Source: Dehalococcoidia bacterium (GTDB lineage: Bacteria > Chloroflexota > Dehalococcoidia > Lucifugimonadales > UBA1123). From it: a stretch of DNA of 42,581 bases. Positions 25,099 through 32,903 of this stretch are shown here, piece after piece (position 1 is the first letter of the stretch; each line of letters starts with the position of its first letter). The notes under the pieces were generated by a model that made no database searches, was not told the DNA's origin, and saw only the letters and a program-made list of their open reading frames with translations. The stretch is taken from the NCBI GenBank assembly GCA_009838465.1, contig VXRN01000068.1, positions 1 to 42,581 on the forward strand. Direction: 5' to 3'. A program made the position numbers and the translations under genes.

Positions 25099-26088
25099 TC
25101 AGGCGGGCGTCGGGGCTTCGGCGGGTATCAGCGCTTCAGATTTGAGCTCAGCCCAAAGGTCGGCAGGGATATCGAGTGAGGCCATCGCTACGTTCTCGGA
25201 CACCTCTTCGGGGACCCTGGGGCCTGGGATTGTGGCGGCTACCGCGGGGTGCGCGAGCCCGAACTGGAGGGCCGCGGCCTTGAGCGGGACTTCGTGCCTG
25301 TCGCAGACGGCCTTGATGCGTCTGGCCGTCTCCAGTACTTCAGGGGGCGTGCGCTCGTAGAAGTAAGTGGTATCCGGGCCGAGATCAGAAGCGAGAACGC
25401 CGCTGTTATACGGGCCGCCAAGGATTATGCTGACGCTCTTTTCTTCACACAGTGGGAGCAGTTCTTCGAGGCCGGAGTGGTCGAGCAGGGTGTAGCGACC
25501 AGCGAGCAGGAAGCAGTCGAAGTCCCCCTCCCTTGCAAAGCGAGCGGGCATCTCCCACTGGTTCATTCCAGCGCCTATCGCGCCGACGACGCCCTGGGAG
25601 CGGAGTTCGGCTAGCGTCGGATACGCCTCGGTGATGGCCTGTTCCCAGTGGTCGTCCGGGTCGTGGATCAGGGCTATATCGAGGCGGTCAAGGCCAAGGC
25701 GTTCCAAGCTATCTTCTATCGAGCGGAGAACGCCGTCCCTGCTGAAGTCGAACACGACGTCATAGGGCGGAAGTTCGACGTAGATGTCGTCTTCATCGGT
25801 GGCCGCGTCATTGGGGTCCAGCACGCGCCCTACTTTGGACGACAGGATGTAGCTGTCCCTGTCGAACTCGGACAACGCCCGTCCGTAGAAGCGTTCACTC
25901 TTACCACGCCCGTAGAGGGGGGCGGTGTCGAAAAAGCGGATACCGAGTTCGTAGCCATGCCGGACGGTGGCGACCGCGTTCTCCGCGCCGACCGGGGTGA
26001 AGAGGCCGCCGAGCGGCGCGCCTCCGAAACCCATTGGAGTTACTTGGATGTCGGTGGTTCCGATCTGCCGGGGTTCGAGTGGGTTCAT
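25099..26088 (-). CDS. Aldo/keto reductase, probable L-fucose / D-threo-aldose 1-dehydrogenase type
   Basis: A 329-residue AKR. The catalytic tetrad fits Asp in RFFDTAPLYG, Tyr in LYGRGKSE, Lys in YILSSKVGR and His in IALIHDPDD. The opening IGTTDIQVTPMGFGGAPLGGLF and YELGIRFFDTAPLYG are typical of the subgroup that includes L-fucose dehydrogenase and pyridoxal 4-dehydrogenase. It would oxidise the sugar at C1 to the lactone, the substrate for the lactonase at 23245. It heads the minus-strand cluster. The substrate assignment is inferred from context. Confidence 0.82.
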   Translation of the reverse strand: MNPLEPRQIGTTDIQVTPMGFGGAPLGGLFTPVGAENAVATVRHGYELGIRFFDTAPLYGRGKSERFYGRALSEFDRDSYILSSKVGRVLDPNDAATDEDDIYVELPPYDVVFDFSRDGVLRSIEDSLERLGLDRLDIALIHDPDDHWEQAITEAYPTLAELRSQGVVGAIGAGMNQWEMPARFAREGDFDCFLLAGRYTLLDHSGLEELLPLCEEKSVSIILGGPYNSGVLASDLGPDTTYFYERTPPEVLETARRIKAVCDRHEVPLKAAALQFGLAHPAVAATIPGPRVPEEVSENVAMASLDIPADLWAELKSEALIPAEAPTPA

Positions 26089-26194
26089 GGGAGCGCCTCT
26101 TCAGGAATATGTCTGTCGGACGGCGCAATTATATGAACGGCCAATGCGGGCGTCAATTCAAGGGGCATAGATACAGGTTCTTTTCATTATGAAC

Positions 26195-26320
26195 CGTCAC
26201 TAGAGCAATCCGTTCGTGGTGCCCCTTCGACAAGCTCAGGACGAACCATGAACGGACTACCCTTCGACAGGCTAAGGGCGAACGAGAGATCACAGACGAG
26301 GCGAAAACGAAAAGACTCTC
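26195..26320 (+). repeat. Dispersed repeat, copy A
   Basis: Starts with CGTCACTAGAG, then a stem arm CCGTTCGTGGTG, CTTCGACAAGCTCAGG, the return arm ACCATGAACGGAC, CTTCGACAGGCT, and ends GACGAGGCGAAAACGAAA. Copies B (31026) and C (38708, inverted) share the same order of blocks. It lies between the aldo/keto reductase and SDR genes. Confidence 0.8.
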
Positions 26321-26326
26321 GATATA

Positions 26327-26365
26327 GATAAGGGCCGCGCTGACTTTACTCAGGCGGCCCTTATC
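26327..26365. terminator. Long hairpin after the MFE-2-type SDR gene
   Basis: GATAAGGGCCGC (26327-26338) pairs perfectly with GCGGCCCTTATC (26354-26365); after one unpaired G, CTGA pairs with TCAG around a six-base loop CTTTAC. The hairpin lies 20 bases beyond the stop of the minus-strand SDR. The T-run on that side is weak (TATATCGAG). Confidence 0.65.
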
Positions 26366-26384
26366 GTTGAATACTATTCGGAAT

Positions 26385-27314
26385 CTACTGCCTAGGCGCC
26401 TGCGGCGGGGCGGGATTTACCATGTCCATGCCGATGGTGCCGGGGAACATGGCGGCTATCTCCTCGACCGTCCAGCGGCCCTGCTTGGAGAGCGTCCGGA
26501 CCGATTCGGGATTGTTCATCAGCGAAATCTCGCCGCCAGTGACGTGGAAGATGTAGCCGTTGACGTCCTTGGCCTCGTCGGAGGCGAGCCAGGTTACGAA
26601 AGGAGCTATGTCTTCGGGTTCGCGCCTGAGGTCGAGCGGGCGAGCGGCGGCGGCGCCCTGTATGCCTGAAGCGGCTCGAATCTGGCGGGCGGAGTCGGGA
26701 ACGGTGGCGGTCATACGCGAGTTCGCGCCCGGCGATATGCCGTTCACGCGCGCGCCGTAGCGTCCCATGTCCCTGGCGACGGCTCGAGTGAATCCGGCTA
26801 TGCCGTCCTTCGCCGCGCCGTAGTTGGACTGGCCGGTGTTTCCGTAAAGGCCAGAGGTGGATGAGAACGTGATGATGCAGCCGCTTCTCTGCTGTCGGAA
26901 CAGGATTGAGGCGAACTTGCACACGGTGAAGGTGCCTTTGAGATGGACAGCAATAACGGCGTCCCATTCGTCCTCTGTCATGTTGAATACCATGCGGTCG
27001 CGCAGGATTCCGGCGGGCGTTACGACGATGTCGAGCCTGCCGTAATTGTCGAGCGCGGTCTTGACGATGTTCTCGCCGCCCTCCATGGTTGCGACGGAAT
27101 CGTAGTTGGCGACGGCCTCGCCGCCGGCGTCCTTTATCTCGTTAACTACCTCGTCAGCGGGCGAGTTGGACACTCCGGTGCCGTCAACTGCGCCGCCTAG
27201 GTCATTGACGACGACCTTCGCGCCTTCAGCGGCGAACAGCTTGGCTATGCCGCTTCCTATGCCTCGCCCGGAGCCGGTAACGATGGCAACCTTGTCTTTG
27301 AGCATATCTCCCAT
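26385..27314 (-). CDS. SDR of the MFE-2 (3-hydroxyacyl-CoA dehydrogenase) type, copy 1
   Basis: A 309-residue SDR. The cofactor motif is TGSGRGIG (about 12-19), followed by VVVNDLGGAVDGTG, a stretch typical of the dehydrogenase domain of multifunctional enzyme type 2. The active-site Tyr and Lys are in YGAAK, with Ser in TFSSTSG. The usual NNAG motif reads TPAG, so the structural Asn is missing. The C-terminal extension (about 265-309) with FPGTIGMDMVNPAPPQAP is shared with the next gene. It may act on a 3-hydroxyacyl-CoA or a similar thioester. The in-frame ATG three codons on is an alternative start. Confidence 0.85.
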   Translation of the reverse strand: MGDMLKDKVAIVTGSGRGIGSGIAKLFAAEGAKVVVNDLGGAVDGTGVSNSPADEVVNEIKDAGGEAVANYDSVATMEGGENIVKTALDNYGRLDIVVTPAGILRDRMVFNMTEDEWDAVIAVHLKGTFTVCKFASILFRQQRSGCIITFSSTSGLYGNTGQSNYGAAKDGIAGFTRAVARDMGRYGARVNGISPGANSRMTATVPDSARQIRAASGIQGAAAARPLDLRREPEDIAPFVTWLASDEAKDVNGYIFHVTGGEISLMNNPESVRTLSKQGRWTVEEIAAMFPGTIGMDMVNPAPPQAPRQ

Positions 27315-27379
27315 GAGTTCTTGGTCTCCCGTCTAAGTTCTACCGCATCCAGCCGGTCTCACCTGTAGCTGCGACCGCT

Positions 27380-27404
27380 GGATTCCCGCTTTCGCGGGAA
27401 TGAC
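27380..27404. repeat. Dispersed GGATTCCCGC hairpin repeat, copy 1
   Basis: TTCCCGC-TTTC-GCGGGAA is a near-perfect palindrome flanked by GGA and TGAC. Identical cores occur at 32217-32241 and 42399-42423. Confidence 0.8.
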
Positions 27405-27442
27405 GGATAGTGTTCGATTTCTGTCATATTGAAGTCGGCGCG

Positions 27443-28369
27443 TCACTGGCGCGGAGGCTGCGGAGGTGAAGGGTTGGGCAGCCCATGCGTAATGCGCTGC
27501 GGCACGAGTTCCTTCAGTTCGTCCAGCGTCCACTGGTCGGTCTTGAATATGGTCCGCACCCGGCGCGGGAGCGACAGCAGTTCTATGTTCCCGCCGTAAA
27601 TCAGGAAAGTCTGGCCATTCACTTCGGCGGCCATGTCGCTGGCCAGATAGCAAACGAACGGCGCTATGTCGTCCGGGTCCATCGGGCCCTGAGGCGCGGG
27701 GGCGCGGTCTTCCGGCCTGTCCGATCTCATCTGGCGCGCGACGTCGGGAACGGTAGCGGTCATTCTGGAGGCCGCCCTGGGGCAAATCGAGTTGGCGGTA
27801 GCGCCATAGCGTCCCAGCTCTTTGGCGACGACCTTGGTGAACCCGGCGATACCGGACTTGGCGGCGGCGTAGTTAGCCTGGCCGGTGTTGCCGAACAGAC
27901 CGGACTCGGACGCGAAGGTGATTATCCGTCCACCGTCGCGCTGCTGCCGGAACACGATAGAGGCGAACTTGCACACTGTGAACGTTCCTTTGAGATGAAC
28001 GTCGAGTACGTCGTCCCACTCCTCTTCGGTCATGTTGAAGACCATTCGGTCGCGCAGTATGCCCGCGACAGTAACCACGATGTCCAGCCTTCCGGTGAAG
28101 CTGTCGAGCGCGGTCTTGACGATGTTCTCGCCACCCTCCATGGTGGCGACGGAATCGTAGTTGGCGACGGCCTCTCCGCCAGCAGCCTTTATCTCAGCCA
28201 CGACGTCATCGGCAGGGCTGGTGGACGCGCCCGTGCCGTCAACCGCGCCACCGAGGTCGTTGACGACGACCTTCGCGCCTTCAGCCGCCAGAGCCATAGC
28301 GATGCCCCTGCCGATTCCGCGGCCGGCGCCTGTCACTATGGCGACTTTTCCTGTTAGGGTATCTGCCAT
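27443..28369 (-). CDS. SDR of the MFE-2 type, copy 2
   Basis: A 308-residue paralogue of the neighbouring gene, nearly identical across MVFNMTEEEWDDV and GGEAVANYDSVATMEGGEN. The cofactor motif is TGAGRGIG, then VVVNDLGGAVDGTG; the active site has YAAAK and Ser in ITFASESG. The position of NNAG reads TVAG, so this copy also lacks the Asn. The start is the ATG at 28369, with GGAGA upstream. The two genes are tandem in the same direction, separated by a gap holding a hairpin repeat. They probably form a hetero- or homo-oligomer of related function, or a recent duplication with split specificity. Confidence 0.85.
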   Translation of the reverse strand: MADTLTGKVAIVTGAGRGIGRGIAMALAAEGAKVVVNDLGGAVDGTGASTSPADDVVAEIKAAGGEAVANYDSVATMEGGENIVKTALDSFTGRLDIVVTVAGILRDRMVFNMTEEEWDDVLDVHLKGTFTVCKFASIVFRQQRDGGRIITFASESGLFGNTGQANYAAAKSGIAGFTKVVAKELGRYGATANSICPRAASRMTATVPDVARQMRSDRPEDRAPAPQGPMDPDDIAPFVCYLASDMAAEVNGQTFLIYGGNIELLSLPRRVRTIFKTDQWTLDELKELVPQRITHGLPNPSPPQPPRQ

Positions 28370-28489
28370 CAATCTCTCCAATCTCCCGCCGTTGGAGACG
28401 CGACCTGAGCGCACCATAGGGCGGGATAAATCAAATCATAGAACCGCTAAGTTCAAAACGCTCACAGTATATACAAATTCGGGCCCTCG

Positions 28490-29002
28490 TCAACAGAGCG
28501 AGGCGTCCGCGACACCCGTGGATTCGGTGAAGTCTATGGCGCGGATGCCGAGCGCTCGCACATCCTCGGGCGGGGCTTCGGGAGGCCCCCCATTCCTCAC
28601 CAGGTCGGAAGCGGTTTCAAGAGCGCGCCTGGAAACCCATAGCCAGCCTTCGGGCAGGCCGATTTCGCCCGTCGGACGGCAGAAGTAGATCATGTCTATG
28701 TGCTTGTGGAAGCCCTGCACCGGATCGTGGATGTCCTCGACCATTATGGTATATGGCGAGATGACTTCTTCCGGGTACGGGAGTCGGAGTTCCGCACCCG
28801 TATTGAGGACTTCTACTTCGAGGCCGGCTTCCTCCAGGACCTCGCGTTTGACGGCCTGGACGGGATCTTCGTTGGGCTCGATATGCCCACCGGGCGAGAG
28901 CCATGCCTTCACCTTTGGATGCCAATGAAGGGCAATACAGCCGCTATGGACAACGAACCCGGTCGCGGTGAAGTGGCGGACCAAGGGCGATTCAGTATTC
29001 AT
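28490..29002 (-). CDS. Nudix hydrolase
   Basis: A 170-residue protein with a complete Nudix box, GGHIEPNEDPVQAVKREVLEEAG, written here as GGHIEPNEDP then REVLEEAG (GX5EX7REUXEEXGU). It binds Mg2+ and cleaves nucleoside diphosphates linked to another group; the substrate is unknown. The start is the ATG at 29002 (MNTESPLVRHF) because GGAG lies about 11 bases upstream; ATGs at 29023 and 29038 are alternatives. It lies downstream of the lipoprotein-encoding region only by orientation; the two are separated by about 60 bases and share the minus strand. Confidence 0.88.
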   Translation of the reverse strand: MNTESPLVRHFTATGFVVHSGCIALHWHPKVKAWLSPGGHIEPNEDPVQAVKREVLEEAGLEVEVLNTGAELRLPYPEEVISPYTIMVEDIHDPVQGFHKHIDMIYFCRPTGEIGLPEGWLWVSRRALETASDLVRNGGPPEAPPEDVRALGIRAIDFTESTGVADASLC

Positions 29003-29063
29003 TGTGTTCTCATCTCCGTTCATATTTCTTATGCACAATAGCCAGCGCAGGTCCTCTCGCTGG

Positions 29064-30809
29064 TCAGCTTAATCCCGGGCCGGGTTCGTCCTGCGGCACC
29101 GGAGGGCTGGGATTGCCTGTTGGGTTTTGTGCCCTGAATCGCCGGCTTTTGCGGACCAGGAAGACGATCAACACGGCCAGAGGCACCCAGATAAAGGCGA
29201 AGACGCCGAACCAGATGATCGCGGTGGTCAGCCCGGATACCACCAATGTGAGCGTCCTGACGGCAGTCTTGCCGGTGTCGCCGACATCGAAGCCTCCGGC
29301 TACCAAGCCGAGTTCCTCGTCCACGAACACGTATATGTCCTGGGACGAACTGACTTCTCCGACTGCGCTGTCCGCGATGATGGTAAGCCTGGCGCGGTAC
29401 GGGTCAGGCCTATAATCGGAGTAGGAATGGGTCGTAGCGACGCGAGTGCCCTCCGAGACTTCTCCCTCGAATATGGGGCTGCCGTCCCCGAAGTCCCATT
29501 CGTAGCGCACGTCGGTCAGTCCGGCCGGCCTGGTGAATGAGGCGGTGAACACGACTTCCTCGTCCTGGACCGCGTTTATGTCGTTGCCCGCGTACACCTC
29601 TATGACCGGAATCTCGGACACCGAGACTATGAGAGTGTCCTCGCCCTCTGCCACGCCGCTTTCGCCAAAGCTGCTGATCGTGACCTGGACGATGAAGGGC
29701 GAGTCTTTCGGGTCGTTGTAGGTATGGGTTACTGTGGCGGTGACGCGCTCACCCTCAGTGGTCGTAGGCGCGGTGCGACCAATGTACACGGGTTCGGAGC
29801 CGTCTCCGAAGTCCCAGGTTATACTGTGCTGGTCCATGCCTTCGGGTGGAGTGAAGGTGGCCCTGAACCTGGTGGGAGAGTGGACAGCGACGGACTGGTC
29901 GGGGCCGGCGTCAATCGCCATGTCCAGCGGGGCAAGCCTGAGTCTGACGGTTATCAGCGAGAAGGCGGAGGTCTCTTCGAGCAGCTTGATGCGTCCGAGA
30001 AGACGCTCGACGTTCTCCTGGACGTTGCTGAGTTCGCGCTGGACCGCGAGTGCGTGTTCTACATTCTCGGCCCTGTCGAGCAGCCTGATGAGTGCAGCCT
30101 CGGTGGCCTGCTGGTTCTTGAGACGCGACTGGAGGTCGTAGTATTCGTCGGTGACGTCCTGGCTGGTGGTGATTTCGGTTTCGACGTCCTTCGCCAACTC
30201 GCGCAGCTCCTCTATGGCGAGATCGAGGCTGACGGCAGGAACGCGAATGCTAACGCTGCCGTCGTGCTTGCGGCTGCGGTCGGTGGAGACCACCCAGCCG
30301 CCCATGCTGTCGGCCATCCGTGAGATGTCGTCTATGGCGGCCTGAATGTCGTCAACGACGATAACCATGTCGGCGGTGCGGACGATGATTCTGCGCTGGG
30401 TGACCAGTTGTGCCGGGGCCTGTGTCGAGGCGTCGGAGCCGGATAGGGCCAGCGGAACAGATTGGGCGCGTTCGGCTATCTTCTCTACCTCTACTTCCCG
30501 CACTACTTCTTTCTCGACCACAACTGCCGCGGCGGGGGCCGCTGGAGCAAGCGCACCGGGATTGCCAGGATTGCCGGGAAGTCCCGGAAGACTTGGAGAC
30601 CCGGGCGGACCGGCTGGGCCAGGCGCGCCCGAGGGGCCTGGGGCGAGGTCTGAGGCAGCTTGCATAGCCGTTTCTTCAACTAACCGCCATCCCCCGTCCT
30701 GCCTCGCCCACTGCTCACTCTCGTCCGAGCCGCCGCAGGCGGAGGCGAGTGAGGCGACGAGCAGTACGCTCAGGGAAACCGCTATTAGAATCGTAGTCTT
30801 GGCTTTCAT
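29064..30809 (-). CDS. DUF4349 / PKD lipoprotein with collagen-like segment
   Basis: A 581-residue surface protein. A signal peptide ends in SLASACGG, a lipobox-like site with Cys25. A collagen-like GPX run (about 57-88, GPSGAPGPAGPPGSP and similar) and an Ala/Pro linker follow. Residues 139-295 match DUF4349: RRIIVRTADMVIVV, GGWVVSTDRS, a coiled coil (LQSRLKNQQATEAALIRLLD) and SLITVRLRLAP. Two PKD domains come next (ITWDFGDGSEP and YEWDFGDGSPI, each ending in a THTY/THSY strand). One membrane helix near 530-555 and a basic tail finish the protein. Anchored at both ends, it could sense or bind surface polymers. The combination of domains is unusual. Confidence 0.82.
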   Translation of the reverse strand: MKAKTTILIAVSLSVLLVASLASACGGSDESEQWARQDGGWRLVEETAMQAASDLAPGPSGAPGPAGPPGSPSLPGLPGNPGNPGALAPAAPAAAVVVEKEVVREVEVEKIAERAQSVPLALSGSDASTQAPAQLVTQRRIIVRTADMVIVVDDIQAAIDDISRMADSMGGWVVSTDRSRKHDGSVSIRVPAVSLDLAIEELRELAKDVETEITTSQDVTDEYYDLQSRLKNQQATEAALIRLLDRAENVEHALAVQRELSNVQENVERLLGRIKLLEETSAFSLITVRLRLAPLDMAIDAGPDQSVAVHSPTRFRATFTPPEGMDQHSITWDFGDGSEPVYIGRTAPTTTEGERVTATVTHTYNDPKDSPFIVQVTISSFGESGVAEGEDTLIVSVSEIPVIEVYAGNDINAVQDEEVVFTASFTRPAGLTDVRYEWDFGDGSPIFEGEVSEGTRVATTHSYSDYRPDPYRARLTIIADSAVGEVSSSQDIYVFVDEELGLVAGGFDVGDTGKTAVRTLTLVVSGLTTAIIWFGVFAFIWVPLAVLIVFLVRKSRRFRAQNPTGNPSPPVPQDEPGPGLS

Positions 30810-30878
30810 GTCAGAATCTCCTCCTCTCTAGGATGGAGACAGTATGTAGCCGGAATGCGCCCAAACCCAACATCATTA

Positions 30879-30908
30879 GTGACTCATTCGGTGAATTTCG
30901 TGAGTCAC
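30879..30908. promoter_or_regulatory. GTGACTCA/TGAGTCAC inverted repeat upstream of the lipoprotein gene
   Basis: GTGACTCA (30879-30886) and TGAGTCAC (30901-30908) are perfect eight-base inverted arms separated by 14 bases. The site is about 70 bases before the lipoprotein start, where an operator could sit. A second role as a hairpin is possible. Confidence 0.4.
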
Positions 30909-31025
30909 ATCTGTAACACTCAGTTCAACAGGCGGCAGTAGGCAATGTATGACTTCGATTATACATATACTGCAAGCAGCGGTTCACAGTTTATCAATGC
31001 AGGTTCTCAAGGTCTCTTCGCTATT

Positions 31026-31176
31026 AAGCGTCACTAGCGTAGTCCGTTCGTGGTGCCCCTTCGACGGGCTCCCTTCGACGGGCTCAGGGCGAACCATGAA
31101 CGGACGGACCTTCGACAAGCTTCCTTCGACAGGCTCAGGGTGAACGAGAGATCGAAGACGAGGCGAAAACGAAACG
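31026..31176 (+). repeat. Dispersed repeat, copy B (longest)
   Basis: Same order of blocks as copy A: AAGCGTCACTAGCGTAG, CCGTTCGTGGTG, CTTCGACGGGCT (doubled), ACCATGAACGGAC, CTTCGACAAGCT plus CTTCGACAGGCTCAGGG, then GACGAGGCGAAAACGAAAC. The internal CTTCGAC units are duplicated here, which lengthens the copy to about 150 bases. Confidence 0.8.
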
Positions 31177-31196
31177 ACCCCGGCTTCTCGATTCGA

Positions 31197-31225
31197 TTGA
31201 CTTTTGTGGGGGCGTCCTCTATTCT
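31197..31225 (+). promoter_or_regulatory. Promoter of the thiG-thiE-thiS operon
   Basis: TTGACT at 31197-31202 and TATTCT at 31220-31225 with an ideal 17-base spacer. The start of transcription would be near 31232, directly before the TPP aptamer. Confidence 0.55.
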
Positions 31226-31237
31226 GAACCGTACAGA

Positions 31238-31334
31238 TGGGTAGCGGGAGCTTGGGAAAACCGGGCTGAGAGGGCGGCTTTAGAAATCGCCGCCGACCGC
31301 GATCACCTGATCTGGGTAATGCCAGCGCAGGGAC
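31238..31334 (+). ncRNA. TPP (THI-box) riboswitch aptamer
   Basis: The two conserved halves are present: CTGAGAGGG (about 31265-31273) after a GAAAA-loop helix, and CACCTGATCTGGGTAATGCC / AGCGCAGGGA (about 31304-31332), the classic THI-box core. Between them is a variable GGCGGC/GCCGCC helix. It lies upstream of thiG, whose product makes the thiazole half of thiamine, so binding of thiamine pyrophosphate would turn the operon off. Confidence 0.95.
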
Positions 31335-31352
31335 ATTATAGAAGTCTATGAT

Positions 31353-31390
31353 ACACCGCTGGCATATGTACCAGCGGTGTTTTGTGTTTG
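31353..31390 (+). terminator. Riboswitch terminator with visible antiterminator pairing
   Basis: ACACCGCTGG (31353-31362) pairs perfectly with CCAGCGGTGT (31371-31380), loop CATATGTA, followed by TTTGTGTTT. The bases CGCTGGCAT (31357-31365) are the exact complement of ATGCCAGCG (31319-31327) in the TPP aptamer, so without ligand the aptamer strand can capture the terminator arm. It ends 13 bases before the thiG ATG. Confidence 0.9.
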
Positions 31391-31402
31391 ATGGAGGAAA
31401 CG

Positions 31403-32185
31403 ATGGACGACAAGTTGGTGATAGCGGGCAAGGAGTTCAATTCGCGCCTGATGGTTGGCACCGGGAGACACCGAACCAACGAGGAGATGGTCGAATCGGT
31501 CGAGGCGTCCGGCGCGGAGATAATTACCGTGGCGATTCGGAGGCTCGACCTGGACAACCTGGAAGAGAAGAACATCCTGGACTACTTCGACTGGGACGAA
31601 TACACGATTCTCCCGAATACCGCAGGCTGCAAGACGGCTGAGGAAGCTGTGTTTACGGCGCGGTTGGCGCGCGAGGTGACAGGGACCGACTGGATAAAGC
31701 TGGAAGTCATTCCCTATCCGGAGTACCTTCTGCCCGACCCTCGCGGCACATACGACGCCGCGAAGCAACTCATTGAGGAAGGGTTCGTGGTTCTGCCGTA
31801 CATACACGCCGACCCGGTGCTCGCCAAGGACCTGGAAGACCTGGGATGCGCGACGGTCATGCCGTTGGGCTCAGCGATAGGCTCCGGCCAGGGCGTCCAG
31901 ACGATTGACGAGATCAGGCTGATAATCAGGCAGTCGAACGTGCCGGTGGTGGTGGACGCGGGCCTCGCGGTCCCGTCCGACGCATCCGTCGCGCTGGAAG
32001 CGGGCGCGGACGCCGTGCTTGTGAATACGGCAATCGCGCAGGCCGAAGACCCCGCTGGCATGGGAGAGGCGTTCAAGCTCGGCGTGCAGGCGGGGCGGAT
32101 GGCATATCAGGCCGGACGGATAGTGCGCAGAGAAACGGGCGTCCCATCAAGCCCGGTTGAAGGGGTCGCGGCGGCCACCGCGTAG
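31403..32185 (+). CDS. thiG: Thiazole synthase ThiG
   Basis: A 260-residue TIM-barrel enzyme that builds the thiazole phosphate of thiamine from 1-deoxyxylulose 5-phosphate, dehydroglycine and the sulfur carried by ThiS. Family marks are SRLMVGTGRHRTNEEM, TDWIKLEVI with the Schiff-base Lys, MPLGSAIGSGQG and VVVDAGLAVPSDA. The ATG at 31403 is chosen because GGAGG lies five bases upstream; an upstream in-frame TTG overlaps the terminator. It is controlled by the TPP riboswitch. No thiF, thiO/thiH or thiC is in the window. Confidence 0.95.
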   Translation: MDDKLVIAGKEFNSRLMVGTGRHRTNEEMVESVEASGAEIITVAIRRLDLDNLEEKNILDYFDWDEYTILPNTAGCKTAEEAVFTARLAREVTGTDWIKLEVIPYPEYLLPDPRGTYDAAKQLIEEGFVVLPYIHADPVLAKDLEDLGCATVMPLGSAIGSGQGVQTIDEIRLIIRQSNVPVVVDAGLAVPSDASVALEAGADAVLVNTAIAQAEDPAGMGEAFKLGVQAGRMAYQAGRIVRRETGVPSSPVEGVAAATA

Positions 32186-32216
32186 GTTCTATGGGTTGCC
32201 AATCAGCGAGACCTCT

Positions 32217-32241
32217 GGATTCCCGCTTTCGCGGGAATGAC
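32217..32241. repeat. Dispersed GGATTCCCGC hairpin repeat, copy 2
   Basis: The same 25-base core as at 27380, sitting in the 67-base gap between thiG and thiE. Being inside an operon, it would be transcribed as an RNA hairpin. Confidence 0.8.
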
Positions 32242-32252
32242 AGGTAGAACAC

Positions 32253-32903
32253 ATGAAACCGAAACTACCCCTGCTGTGCCTGGTGACCGACAGGGGGCGC
32301 ACGGCGTCCGGGGATATGGTGGATACGGCGCGCGGGGCTGTGGCCGGAGGCGTTGGGATGGTCCAGCTTCGGGAGAAGGACTGTCCAGCCGGAGAACTTC
32401 TTTCGTTGGCGCGGGAGTTGAGACGGGTCACTGAGGGCCGGGCGCTGTTGATAGTGAACGACAGGGTGGACATAGCGCTTCTGTGTGGCGCGGACGGGGT
32501 TCAGCTTGGGGAGAACGGGCTGGACGCGGCGTCGGCGCGACGGCTGGTTGGTTCGGAAATGCTGATAGGTCGCTCGGTTCACTCCGTGGAGGGGGCTGTG
32601 AAGGCCGAATCGAGCGGAGCGGACTTCCTGGTGCTTGGCACCATATTCGAAACGGCCTCGCATCCCGGAGCGGACACGGGCGGACTGAGTCTTGTGAGGG
32701 ATGTGACCGACAGGGTCGGAATCCCGGTCATTGGCATAGGGGGCATTTCGGAGTCCAATGTCGCCGGGCTTGTAGAGTCAGGAGCGGCGGGAGCGGCGGT
32801 CATCACGGCTGTTTCGATGGCCGCGGATCCAAAGGCCGCGTCTTTGAAGATTCGGGAGACTATGAGACATGCATATTCCTGTGTTGCGGAGTTGAGATTA
32901 TGA
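32253..32903 (+). CDS. thiE: Thiamine-phosphate synthase ThiE
   Basis: A 216-residue TIM barrel that joins hydroxymethylpyrimidine diphosphate to thiazole phosphate. Motifs are CLVTDRG, VGMVQLREKD, LLIVNDRVDIALLCGADGVQLGE, LIGRSVHS and VLGTIFETASHPGA, then IGIGGISESN near the end. Length is normal. The ribosome site lies within the hairpin repeat region, GGTAGAACACATG, and is weak, so expression may depend on thiG translation. The stop overlaps the start of thiS (ATGA). Confidence 0.94.
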   Translation: MKPKLPLLCLVTDRGRTASGDMVDTARGAVAGGVGMVQLREKDCPAGELLSLARELRRVTEGRALLIVNDRVDIALLCGADGVQLGENGLDAASARRLVGSEMLIGRSVHSVEGAVKAESSGADFLVLGTIFETASHPGADTGGLSLVRDVTDRVGIPVIGIGGISESNVAGLVESGAAGAAVITAVSMAADPKAASLKIRETMRHAYSCVAELRL

